In this document: piece after piece, positions 15,894 to 23,765 of the stretch
How the letters are laid out: the number at the start of each line of letters is the position of its first letter
Position numbering within the stretch: the stretch's first letter is position 1
Assembly: GCA_044379485.1 (NCBI GenBank)
Contig: JBIPOE010000006.1
Location: 1 to 64,000, forward strand
Reading direction: 5' to 3'
DNA from: CAMDMI01 sp044379485
GTDB lineage: Bacteria; Bacteroidota; Bacteroidia; Cytophagales; Flexibacteraceae
Length of the DNA stretch: 64,000 nucleotides
The notes under the pieces: model-generated
Told to the model about the DNA's origin: nothing
Seen by the model: only the letters and a program-made list of their open reading frames with translations
The model's database searches: none
Program-made: the position numbers and the translations under genes

Positions 15894-17108
15894 TTAATAC
15901 TCCGTCATTAGTAAAAACTGGCTGAGAGACAGCTGCTTAATGCCCTGATATGTGGCATGCACCTGAATGGGATCCATTGTAACTACGTATTTGGGGAAGT
16001 TATCCGGGATAGAAAGGAGATTGCCAAACTCCCTTTTTATTGTCGCCTCATCCTGAAGCATATAGGCAGACTGGACAAAAATCCGTTCGCCGTTCTTTTC
16101 TGCTACAAAATCAATTTCCTTGTCACCAAATTTTCCAACAAAGACGTTATACTGATGGCGGACCAGATGCAGAAAAATTACATTTTCCATGAGTTTATTG
16201 ATATCCCTTCCGAACCCAAAAGAGCGGATGCAATTGCGTAGTCCAATGTCTTCAAAGAAGTACTTTTCACCCACTTCAAATATTTTGAGGCCATTTACAT
16301 CCGCCCGCTGGACCTTGTGGATGAAGTACGAATTTGCGATGGCCTGAATATAGCTGATGATGGTCGGCACAGGAATTGCAATATGCTGGCTCTTCAAAAA
16401 CCGGGCAATGTTTTGGGCCGAGACAAGGCTGCCAACGTTATCTGAAAGAAAGGCAACAAGGTTCTCCAGAAAGGCTACATTTCGTATACCCTCTCTGGCC
16501 ACAACATCTTTCAGAAGAATTGTCGAATACACATTTCGTAAATACTCGAATACAACATCCTGTTCAGTTCCCAAATGCCGCAGGTAGGGCATACCTCCGA
16601 TAGTCAAATAAGAAGCCAGACTGTTCTGGTTGTTTTCAATGGCATGAAATCTCAAAAATTCTTCATAGCTGAGTCCATGTATATCGATCTGAATATACCT
16701 TCCTGACAGGGTGGAAGCCAATTCCCCTGACAGCATTTTCGCGTTGCTGCCCGTTATATAAATATCGGTTTCATTTTCATTGTGCAGACTTCGGATGGCA
16801 TTTTCAAAACCATCAACCTCCTGTATTTCATCAATAAACAGAAAATTTGGTGCTGAGGGATTCAATTGGGTTTTGATGTAGGTGTACAATTCTGATCCCA
16901 ACCGAAGATGTCTGAATTCCTCTAACTCCATATCGATGCGGATGAGGTTGGCATTCGGAATGGTTTGCCTGAGATATTCCATGCTTTGAAGCAAAACATA
17001 ACTCTTTCCGATCCGCCGTTGACCCACCAATACCTTGATTATCTGCTTGTTTATAAATGGTTTTATCCGTTCCAGATAAATCGGTCTTGCGATAATTTCG
17101 TGTTTCAT
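15894..17108 (-). CDS. AAA_14/DUF4143 ATPase
   Basis: The protein of about 404 residues has a Walker A motif GQRRIGKS (residues 29-36), a Walker B stretch NFLFIDEIQEV and sensor TGSNAKMLSGELASTLSGR. The C-terminal DUF4143 region ends in a nuclease-like segment (KEIDFVAEKNGERIFVQSAY) with the D-(I)-D/E-x-K look of PD-(D/E)xK folds. Such ATPases are common orphan genes in Bacteroidota and their role is unproved. I favour the ATG at 17108 over the one at 17180, because a perfect inverted repeat at 17128-17151 lies between them and looks like an operator. Confidence 0.85.
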   Translation of the reverse strand: MKHEIIARPIYLERIKPFINKQIIKVLVGQRRIGKSYVLLQSMEYLRQTIPNANLIRIDMELEEFRHLRLGSELYTYIKTQLNPSAPNFLFIDEIQEVDGFENAIRSLHNENETDIYITGSNAKMLSGELASTLSGRYIQIDIHGLSYEEFLRFHAIENNQNSLASYLTIGGMPYLRHLGTEQDVVFEYLRNVYSTILLKDVVAREGIRNVAFLENLVAFLSDNVGSLVSAQNIARFLKSQHIAIPVPTIISYIQAIANSYFIHKVQRADVNGLKIFEVGEKYFFEDIGLRNCIRSFGFGRDINKLMENVIFLHLVRHQYNVFVGKFGDKEIDFVAEKNGERIFVQSAYMLQDEATIKREFGNLLSIPDNFPKYVVTMDPIQVHATYQGIKQLSLSQFLLMTEY

Positions 17109-17127
17109 AGAGAATTCTTCTGTTTCC

Positions 17128-17151
17128 TTTTGTAAACTATACTTTACAAAA
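17128..17151. promoter_or_regulatory. Perfect inverted repeat upstream of the ATPase gene
   Basis: TTTTGTAAA (17128-17136) and TTTACAAAA (17143-17151) are separated by CTATAC. The position 19 bases before the preferred ATG suggests a repressor or autoregulatory site. Confidence 0.5.
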
Positions 17152-17185
17152 GTATTAAATTTTGCCTTTTTGTTAAACATGATTT

Positions 17186-17225
17186 ACAGAAAAGCCCGGT
17201 CTGTTTCCAGACCAGGCTTTTCTGT
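17186..17225 (-). terminator. Strong hairpin terminator after the T9SS remnant
   Basis: Arms ACAGAAAAGCCCGGTCTG (17186-17203) and CAGACCAGGCTTTTCTGT (17208-17225) pair over 18 bp with one C/A mismatch around a 4-base loop. It lies 16 bases after the stop of the remnant gene at 17241 and shows that a complete gene once ended here. Confidence 0.7.
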
Positions 17226-17240
17226 GTAAACGAAATCAGG

Positions 17241-17432
17241 TTATGGTTTTACGGCCAATCGCTCTGCTTTGTAGCCTTCCGTTTTGAGAAAGTAAACATC
17301 AGGTTTCAAATCCTTGATCGAAATCGCCTGACCTGAAACAAGCCAGTCCTTATCCTTAAAACCGCAACCATCCCAACTGAAAAAAATCGATGGGATAAGC
17401 ATAAAAGTGACCCCGCCAAAAGCAGGACACAA
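17241..17432 (-). pseudogene. Truncated T9SS protein, C-terminal sorting-domain remnant
   Basis: The frame codes for 63 residues. The last 35 (KDLKPDVYFLKTEGYKAERL) match the end of a T9SS type A sorting domain, while the first 20 have no match to the rest. A terminator hairpin follows at 17186-17225. Upstream, inverted CCCGCCAA (17411-17418) and TTGGCGGG (17455-17462) mark a foreign-looking segment that may have cut the gene. It is therefore a gene relic. Confidence 0.55.
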
Positions 17433-17514
17433 ATGTCAAATTGAAGAGCTCGACTTGGCGGGAGAGACAAAAACAGATTGGAGTTTAAGAAGCACCTCGC
17501 TCCACTCCACTTTT

Positions 17515-20500
17515 TTAATCTTTGAGGCAGCGGACACTAAAGCCAAATTGCTTATTGGTGTCGAACCGGCGTGAATCGCCATTGTTATAATTCAGGCTCC
17601 GGAGCCAGGCGTCCGCTGAGGGCCCCGTCGAGGACCACCAGTAGCCGTAGCTGCCAATGCGGTAATAAGTACCACCACCGTTGTCACGGCCGCCGCCCGG
17701 AAGGCCTGAAAATCCGCTTTCGTTCGTTGCTCCCGTGTTTGGAGTATTCCAAAGGCTTGAGGTGCTTTTAAGCTTGCCTCCGGCCACGGAGCTGCCTCCA
17801 AGGAGGAAGTCTTCTAAAATAGTCCACTCCCCATCACTGGGCACATGCCATCCTGTTGGGCAAAGATTTCTGCTGTCTACAACTGCATACCAGTTGTACA
17901 ATTTGCCATACGTCGTGTTGTTGGCCGCATCGTTGTTGTAAATAGCATAAGCGCCTGTTGTAGCTACGCTCCAAGCGGCATCAGTAAGATTCGTTGGTAT
18001 CGGGTCGCCATTCCGGTATTTGCTTGTTTTTAGGTTCTCTGCCATCCAGGTTTGCGTGCCTATTAAAATTGTCTTGTAGGTGTTGCCATCGTTGTCACTC
18101 ATCGTACCATACGTCAGGCTTGGGTTAAATAAACTTTTTGAAGTGATAAAAGTTATCTGGTTGCCATATGCAGTACCCGCTGAATTGGTCGCATACGCTC
18201 GTACATAATACACTGAATCAGGGCTTAGACCTGTAATGCTGCTGGTAAAGCTGACTGTACTTGTACCGTTGTTTGTTTTGGTTATAAGCGCAATCGTTGG
18301 GTTTTGCTTTGTGCTCCAAACAACACCCTTTGATGTTATTGCGCTTCCGCCATTATTGCTAATGGCTCCCCCGGAGCTTGCAGTATTCGTAGTAATAGCA
18401 GAGATAGCGGTTGTTGTAATCGTGGGTAATACTGTTGCTGGAGTAGAAAAACTTATCTGGTTACCATAGGCTGTACCTACTGAATTGAATGCATACGCAC
18501 GTACATAATACAATGTATTTGGGCTAAGGCCTGTTAGGCTACTCGTAAAACTTCCTGTGCCTGTGCCGTTATTTGTTTTGGTTGTAAGCGCAATCGTTGG
18601 GTTTGATTCTGTGCTCCAAACAACGCCCTTGGCTGTTATTGCGCTTCCGCCGTCATTGATAGCATTGCTGCCACTGCTGGCTGTCGATGAGGTAATGGAA
18701 GTTGCTGCTCGTGTACTCAACCTCGCAAAGCCAACATCGCCTGGAGTGTTAAAAACCTTCTCGTTGCCATGTGACGTACCCGCAGAATTGGTCGCCCACG
18801 CACGTACATAATACGTCGTATTCGGTTCTAAATTCGTCAGGCTGCTGGTGAAAATACCTGGACCTGTGCCATTGCTTTGGCCGGTGCCCAGTTGTTGTTG
18901 ATTTTTGCTTTTCCAAACACCTCTGGCTGTTATACCATCGCCAGAAGTTATATTACCCCCGCTATTAGCACTGGTTGAGGTTATTCCGCTAACAGATGTG
19001 GTACTAAGGGTTGCACCAATGTAGGTGACACAACTATTATACGTAAACAAAAATACCTGATCGGTACTGCCGATGGTTAAGACTCTATTAAAATCAGGGG
19101 CACCACTTGTGCAAGATACAGGAGGATTTTCATTATTGCCCCAAGCATTTCCATTGATAAATTTAAAACTAATAGTTGAATTTGGTGATAATAATATTGT
19201 ATAACTCCAAATTCCACCACCTATATCAAACATGGAAGTTGCGCTGGGAGACCACTGGGGACTTTGAAAAGAACCTGCAATGTGTACACCAGAAGCTGCG
19301 ATATTTTGTGTGCCCATATTGACCTTAAAAGTGACTCTTACACGGGATGCTGCTAAAGTTGTAAAACTTTGTTGCTTGCCATAAGAGGTACCCGCAAAGT
19401 TGGAGGCGTAGGCACGTACATAATATGTTGTACCAGAATCCAACCCAGTCAAGTTGCTGGTAAATGTACCATTTCCTTCACCATCCATAGTTTTGGTTAT
19501 TAAGTCTATGGTTGGGTCTGTTGATGTGCTCCAGCAAAGCCCCTTGGCAATAATATTGGCGACACCAGCGGAAAAAAAACCACCACCACTTAATGCGGTA
19601 GTTTTGGTAACCATGGTAACGGCTGTGGTGGTCAACATTATATTTGCTGTGGATACTTGGTTTCCATAGGCCGTACCCGCACTGTTTGTAGCGTAAGCCC
19701 GAACATAATACGGGGTATTTGCAATCAGTCCAGTTAGGCTACTGGTAAAACTACCTGTACCTGTGCCATCAACTGTTTTGGTACTTAAAGCAATCGTTGG
19801 GTTTTCAGTTGTACTCCAGCAAATACCCCGGGCGGTTATATCGTTGCCGCCGTCGAAAGAAATATCCCCGCCACTTTGTCCTGTACCTATCGAATTAAGA
19901 GTAATCGCTTTGGTGGTTAAGGTCGGCAATACAATTGCAGGGGTTGTAAAACTTAACTGGCTGCCATAAGAAGAACCCACAGCGTTGGTCGCGTAGGCCC
20001 GAAGATAATAAGTAGTATTCTGGCTCAGATTTAGAAGATTGCTTGTAAAACCACCTATCCCGCTGCCATCTACCGTTTTGGTACTTAAGGCAATTGTCGG
20101 GTTTTGAGATGTGCTCCAGCAAACGCCTCTTGCAAAAATGCTTCCGCCACCATCTGAACCAATGTTCCCACCGCTTACAGCCGCAGTTGTCGTAATCCCG
20201 GTAACTATTTTGGTTGTTACCATTGGCAAATCATGGGTTGTAAACGCATAGCTTATTCCATACGCCGTACCCGCATCGTTGGTGGCATAGGCCCGCACGA
20301 AGTAGGTGGTATTGGGAAGCAGATTGGACAGAATACTGGTAAAACTACCGGCCCCGGCACCGTCTACTGTGTGGTTGTGGTTGATGGTGGGCGTTGTACC
20401 CGCTGCCCAACATACACCTCGGGCAGTAACCGCCAGGCCACCGTCTGCGGTAATGTTTCCGCCACAGTTTGCGGTAAGGCCAGATGTATACACGACATTG

Positions 20501-21084
20501 GCCGTTGTAATGGTGGCCAGCAAACCACTGCCCGATGGATTGGAGGTGGTAAAAACAACAGAATTGCCATACGCAGTTCCCTCCGAATTGACGGCATAGG
20601 CCCGAACATAATAGGTGGTAGCCGCTTGCAAAGGCGCCATGGTGCTGCCAAAACTACCTGTACCGGCACCGTCTACCGTAAAATTGTTGGCCAACGTAGG
20701 ATTGGGCGATGTACTCCAGCACAATCCACGCTGGGTAACTGCCGAGCCGCCGTTGCTGGCTACCAATCCGCCTCCATACGCAGAAGAGGAAGACAAGACC
20801 GTCACCGCTTGTGTACTTACACCGGCAAGGGCCTGCGCATTGGGGATGATGTAGGTAATGCTGTCTATGTCGGCCACCGATAGACTTAAAATATTGCCAT
20901 TGTTCTGAAAAATCTTCTGCCGGATGGGCGGTGGTACGGTGGCAAACCGCACACTGTCAATCGACTCCAGCGGAATCTGTAATTTCGTTCCATTGCCCTG
21001 GTGGATCACCATCAGGTTTTGGGCAAGTACAGTATGGCAGATATTAAAAATACCGAAAAGTAGGAATAGGCGCATCATTTTCAT
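17515..21084 (-). CDS. Large secreted repeat protein with FISUMP domain
   Basis: The 1189-residue protein has a signal peptide (MKMMRLFLLFGIFNICHTVLA) and an N-terminal part with two copies of a short IDSVRF/IDSITY motif. Eight beta-sandwich repeats of about 95 residues follow, each with a core like ARGVCWSTSxNPTI and a hallmark TTYYVRAYATNSAGTAYG. Between repeats 5 and 6 sits a different domain of about 110 residues (VTFKVNMGTQ ... GSFQSPQWSP) that resembles carbohydrate-binding modules. The C-terminus is a FISUMP domain (TIGR02145), from IGTQTWMAENLKTSKY to FGFSVRCLKD. It has no T9SS sorting domain. Repeat 6 has lost the CWSTS core. It starts 5 bases after the preceding gene on the same strand, so the two are co-transcribed. 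The function is probably surface binding. Confidence 0.85.
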   Translation of the reverse strand: MKMMRLFLLFGIFNICHTVLAQNLMVIHQGNGTKLQIPLESIDSVRFATVPPPIRQKIFQNNGNILSLSVADIDSITYIIPNAQALAGVSTQAVTVLSSSSAYGGGLVASNGGSAVTQRGLCWSTSPNPTLANNFTVDGAGTGSFGSTMAPLQAATTYYVRAYAVNSEGTAYGNSVVFTTSNPSGSGLLATITTANVVYTSGLTANCGGNITADGGLAVTARGVCWAAGTTPTINHNHTVDGAGAGSFTSILSNLLPNTTYFVRAYATNDAGTAYGISYAFTTHDLPMVTTKIVTGITTTAAVSGGNIGSDGGGSIFARGVCWSTSQNPTIALSTKTVDGSGIGGFTSNLLNLSQNTTYYLRAYATNAVGSSYGSQLSFTTPAIVLPTLTTKAITLNSIGTGQSGGDISFDGGNDITARGICWSTTENPTIALSTKTVDGTGTGSFTSSLTGLIANTPYYVRAYATNSAGTAYGNQVSTANIMLTTTAVTMVTKTTALSGGGFFSAGVANIIAKGLCWSTSTDPTIDLITKTMDGEGNGTFTSNLTGLDSGTTYYVRAYASNFAGTSYGKQQSFTTLAASRVRVTFKVNMGTQNIAASGVHIAGSFQSPQWSPSATSMFDIGGGIWSYTILLSPNSTISFKFINGNAWGNNENPPVSCTSGAPDFNRVLTIGSTDQVFLFTYNSCVTYIGATLSTTSVSGITSTSANSGGNITSGDGITARGVWKSKNQQQLGTGQSNGTGPGIFTSSLTNLEPNTTYYVRAWATNSAGTSHGNEKVFNTPGDVGFARLSTRAATSITSSTASSGSNAINDGGSAITAKGVVWSTESNPTIALTTKTNNGTGTGSFTSSLTGLSPNTLYYVRAYAFNSVGTAYGNQISFSTPATVLPTITTTAISAITTNTASSGGAISNNGGSAITSKGVVWSTKQNPTIALITKTNNGTSTVSFTSSITGLSPDSVYYVRAYATNSAGTAYGNQITFITSKSLFNPSLTYGTMSDNDGNTYKTILIGTQTWMAENLKTSKYRNGDPIPTNLTDAAWSVATTGAYAIYNNDAANNTTYGKLYNWYAVVDSRNLCPTGWHVPSDGEWTILEDFLLGGSSVAGGKLKSTSSLWNTPNTGATNESGFSGLPGGGRDNGGGTYYRIGSYGYWWSSTGPSADAWLRSLNYNNGDSRRFDTNKQFGFSVRCLKD

Positions 21085-21089
21085 AGGGC

Positions 21090-21623
21090 TTAATTTTTAA
21101 CAAGTTTTTTGGTAATCGAAAAATGATTTGAATGCAGGATGAGCGTAAAAAGACCTGCCGGGTATGCGCTCAGATCGAGGGGAATGAATTGTTCTCCTTT
21201 TTCAAGCATACCCAAATTTTGCTCCTTTATGCATCTGCCTGTAGCATCCATCAGGGTCAGGGTAAAAGAAGAGGCTTTTGGTAAGTTCATTTTTAGCGAC
21301 TGAGTACCGGAAGCTGGATTGGGGAAAATTGAGACATTCCATTCATTGGCTTGTTCCAAAAGTCCATCGATGCCGGTGGTAGATTCATTTTTGTATTTGT
21401 AGTAGCTGATGGTGTTGAGGTTCCAGGAATACACCGTGCCATCGGTCAGGTGCAGGTTCAGTGCCTCGGCCGAAAAGTTGAGTTTGCGCACATTGGCAAG
21501 CGCATAGGTGCTTTGTGTGCCATTTGCATTGTTAAAGAAAATGGAATTCTGCCCGGATGCACTGCCCGAAAAAAGGGCGGTGAGCAGCAGCAGACTTAAA
21601 ATGGACCTGGTATAAAATTTCAT
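21090..21623 (-). CDS. Small secreted protein with T9SS sorting domain
   Basis: The 177-residue protein has a signal peptide (MKFYTRSILSLLLLTALFSGSASG) and a short domain containing NGTQSTYALANVRKLNF and LHLTDGTVYSWNLNTI. This resembles the N-terminal motif of the large protein encoded next. The remainder is a T9SS type A sorting domain (SIFPNPASGTQSLKM ... PAGLFTLILHS). The gene ends 5 bases before the start of the FISUMP protein gene. The two are likely made together. Confidence 0.75.
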   Translation of the reverse strand: MKFYTRSILSLLLLTALFSGSASGQNSIFFNNANGTQSTYALANVRKLNFSAEALNLHLTDGTVYSWNLNTISYYKYKNESTTGIDGLLEQANEWNVSIFPNPASGTQSLKMNLPKASSFTLTLMDATGRCIKEQNLGMLEKGEQFIPLDLSAYPAGLFTLILHSNHFSITKKLVKN

Positions 21624-21973
21624 ATATTTTGAATGAAAAAGGATTTTTAAAAACGGTTATAATTTTTTTCCTGACTTCAACTTGAGCTTCTACCAGTGAA
21701 AGGCTTTACGTGCATGGGCTGCAAATTTTCAGAAAGGATATAAAAAAAGGGTTAATTTGATCTGTAAAAAAGGAAATAAGACATATCAGAGAAATAATAA
21801 CATGGTGTTCATTGGTGATGATTGAAATTTTATTCAGATTTCTTTTCATCTTGTATGCAGGAGCACCTTCAAGATGAATTCGGATCAAAATAAAATTTAC
21901 AGACGCAAACATAGCAAATTTATCTAAAGTCAAAAGATGCAAAAAGAGTTTTGCTGTCTGATATTTTTTTGCT

Positions 21974-22054
21974 GTCTGAGATTTTAGCGAAGCGAATGTC
22001 AGACTAAAGATAAAGCCGATTTGCAATTTATGAATGGCGCCCTAGCGACACGGC
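21974..22054 (-). repeat. Family 1 double-hairpin repeat, copy 6, with a 23-bp insertion
   Basis: The larger hairpin is at 21974-22004. The smaller one is split: GCCGATTTGCAAT (22015-22027) is followed by 23 extra bases (22028-22050) and then CGGC, after which the sequence resumes as in copy 1. A partial duplicate of its start (TTGCTGTCTGA) lies just upstream. Confidence 0.75.
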
Positions 22055-22091
22055 GAAAAGATTTTTATTTTGCCATCATAAATTTTTTCCG

Positions 22092-22149
22092 TGGCAGGTA
22101 TCCTCATCTGACGCCTTTTTCGTCTGGTGAGGACACCATCCGTGGTTGA
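22092..22149 (+). repeat. Family 2 double-hairpin repeat, copy c
   Basis: GGCAGGTATCCTCATCTGAC and CTGGTGAGGACACCATCCG follow the family 2 order. Family 1 copy 7 begins 15 bases later. Confidence 0.65.
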
Positions 22150-22163
22150 AACAAGAAGTATTC

Positions 22164-22221
22164 GCGGATTACAAATCCGCCTAATCTGTCGTCCGACATG
22201 CGCTTCGCTAACATGGCTGAC
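22164..22221 (+). repeat. Family 1 double-hairpin repeat, copy 7 (58 bp)
   Basis: GCGGATT/AATCCGC at 22164-22180 and GTCCGACATG ... CATGGCTGAC at 22191-22221. It lies between two family 2 copies. Confidence 0.85.
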
Positions 22222-22238
22222 AGCGAAGGTTCATTTTG

Positions 22239-22270
22239 TTCGTCTGGTGATGACACCAGCCGAGGATGAA
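22239..22270 (+). repeat. Family 2 repeat, copy d (right half only)
   Basis: Only the second hairpin, CTGGTGATGACACCAG with 6-bp arms, and the tail GCCGAGGATGA are present. Confidence 0.65.
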
Positions 22271-22323
22271 AAGTTAAAAGGCCAGATGATTTAACGTTGG
22301 GTGTTGCTTATTTATAAATTTTT

Positions 22324-22356
22324 AAAAATGTGCAACACACCTTGTTGCACATTTTT
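22324..22356. terminator. Orphan 13-bp hairpin with flanking A and T runs
   Basis: Arms AAAAATGTGCAAC (22324-22336) and GTTGCACATTTTT (22344-22356) pair perfectly around a 7-base loop, followed by a T-rich run. It looks like a two-way terminator, but no gene is seen on either side within a few hundred bases. It could end a small untranslated RNA. Confidence 0.5.
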
Positions 22357-22470
22357 ATTTTTTTTCAAAAGTGCAACACATGGGCAACCTTGTGCGTTTT
22401 GATCATTTGAAACTTTGCGAAGCATGTTTATATTTCTTTTTGATAGGCTGAAAACTTTTTTTCTTTCCAT

Positions 22471-22528
22471 GGCAGGTGTCCTCAACTGATACCTTTTTCG
22501 ACTGGTGATGACACCAGCCGAGGATGAG
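22471..22528 (+). repeat. Family 2 double-hairpin repeat, copy e (best-kept)
   Basis: The first hairpin pairs GGTGTC with GATACC (one G-T pair), and the second pairs CTGGTG with CACCAG around ATGA. The unit ends with GCCGAGGATGAG. It ends 3 bases from the 3' end of the T9SS gene at 22531. Confidence 0.7.
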
Positions 22529-22530
22529 AA

Positions 22531-23580
22531 TTATTCTTTGGTTACCCGTAAAGAACTTTGCTTTGTTCCCTGTGAGATTTTTACGGTATAGAGTCCTGAG
22601 GCCATAAGCCTGGTATTCAATTGAATTTGGTCTTTGGTCCTGTTCAAAACGGGTACATCAACCAGATGTCCCTTCATGTCAAAAACCGAAACCGATGGCA
22701 AAATTTCACTTTGGGTGGCGTATGAAATGTTTAAAATATCGGAAACAGGATTTGGATAGGCTGAAATTTCTGAGTTTGATATTACGGGTGTTAAACTCGT
22801 AACCGGGTCTGATGTAAGCCCATAAACATTAAATGTTTGATTACCTTCTAAAGTAGTAGTAGTATCAAATTGCAATGAAAAGACCGGATCAAACACAACT
22901 GGTCCTGACTTCAGCCAATAGTATTTGGTACTGATGTTGTCAGCGGTTAATAAATTGGAGTTTTTTGTAAAATCAGTTTCTTTTAGCCTTACCACATTGC
23001 TAAAAAATCCTTGCGGGGTAGAAATACTTCCGTAGCCATCATACTTAACGGTTTTGGTGCCAAAAGTTGTGTCATTTTCAGGGCCAATACCGCCTGTTAT
23101 TTTTTTCACACTTATATATGTGTCAGTAAATGTTTGATTGTATAAAAGAGGGAATCCCAGGATCGTTTCCGGATTTACAAATCGGGTTGTAAAAGAACCT
23201 TGTTGATAACTACTGATTGTTCCAACCAATTCAGCCAAATTGCCTGTTAGCCTATAGTAATCATAGGTATTCAATTGAAATATACCGTTATTTAAAACAC
23301 CCTTATTGGTGATATTACTTGTCGGAAACGAATCAGGAAAGGGGCTTGCAGATGGCAGAATAAATTCAAACCTGATTTTAAAAGTTGCAGTATCGGGAAG
23401 GGTAAAACTCCAGGTTTGGTTCGCACCTGCGGGACCCGGGCTTACTGATTCAGGTAGCTGATAAAAATTATCATTAGAAATATATCCAACCTGCGGGAGT
23501 CGAAGGTTGAAGGTGGGTTGAGCAATGGACAGTGAAACAGTTAAAACCATCACAAAACTTAGGGGAAATAAACGATTCAT
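22531..23580 (-). CDS. Secreted T9SS-sorted protein of unknown function
   Basis: The 349-residue protein has a signal peptide (MNRLFPLSFVMVLTVSLSIA) and a T9SS type A sorting domain at the end (ISAYPNPVSDILNISYA ... ASGLYTVKI). The central domain contains GPAGANQTWSF and many Thr, Phe and Tyr residues, consistent with beta structure. No catalytic motif was recognised. Its stop abuts a family 2 repeat. It is similar in build to other lone T9SS proteins, which are often adhesins or unknown surface factors. Confidence 0.7.
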   Translation of the reverse strand: MNRLFPLSFVMVLTVSLSIAQPTFNLRLPQVGYISNDNFYQLPESVSPGPAGANQTWSFTLPDTATFKIRFEFILPSASPFPDSFPTSNITNKGVLNNGIFQLNTYDYYRLTGNLAELVGTISSYQQGSFTTRFVNPETILGFPLLYNQTFTDTYISVKKITGGIGPENDTTFGTKTVKYDGYGSISTPQGFFSNVVRLKETDFTKNSNLLTADNISTKYYWLKSGPVVFDPVFSLQFDTTTTLEGNQTFNVYGLTSDPVTSLTPVISNSEISAYPNPVSDILNISYATQSEILPSVSVFDMKGHLVDVPVLNRTKDQIQLNTRLMASGLYTVKISQGTKQSSLRVTKE

Positions 23581-23646
23581 AAAGGATTTTTAAAGATAAA
23601 TAAAAACAAAGGTAAAAGAAAAGTTCTTAAACTGTGAGGTCCCGGT

Positions 23647-23699
23647 GTCTGAAATGTTAGCAAAGCGCAGACTTTGGATAAAACCGATTTGCCATCGGC
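23647..23699 (-). repeat. Family 1 double-hairpin repeat, copy 8 (decayed)
   Basis: GTCTGAAATGTTAGCAAAGCG and then CAGAC show a 5-base loss in the larger hairpin, while the smaller one (CCGATTTGCCATCGG) still pairs except for its loop. It is the most diverged copy and marks the end of the repeat-bearing area. Confidence 0.7.
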
Positions 23700-23765
23700 G
23701 AAAGGCTGCCTGTTTTCAGATTTAATTTGGTTAATCAGATCCGCATTAGGTATTTGACCTTGCCC

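Larger units (their letters stand above)
21624..22530. other. Repeat-rich intergenic region of about 900 bases
   Basis: It holds family 1 copies 6 and 7, family 2 copies c, d and e, and an orphan hairpin at 22324-22356. A 106-residue frame at 21706-22026 overlaps the repeats and has no recognisable content. No gene was accepted. Confidence 0.65.

Noticed and set aside
17411..17462. End of an IS21-type element
   Set aside because: The GTGACCCCGCC-like sequence recalls ends I associate with IS21, but there is no transposase and the match is short, so I list it only as a scar of unknown type.
20233..20883. Open frame of 216 codons on the plus strand
   Set aside because: It is opposite the GC-rich repeats of the FISUMP protein and shows a repeated, Cys/Gly/Arg-rich pattern expected of antisense reading.
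21706..22026. Open frame of 106 codons on the minus strand
   Set aside because: It overlaps a family 1 repeat and contains nothing that looks like a protein domain.
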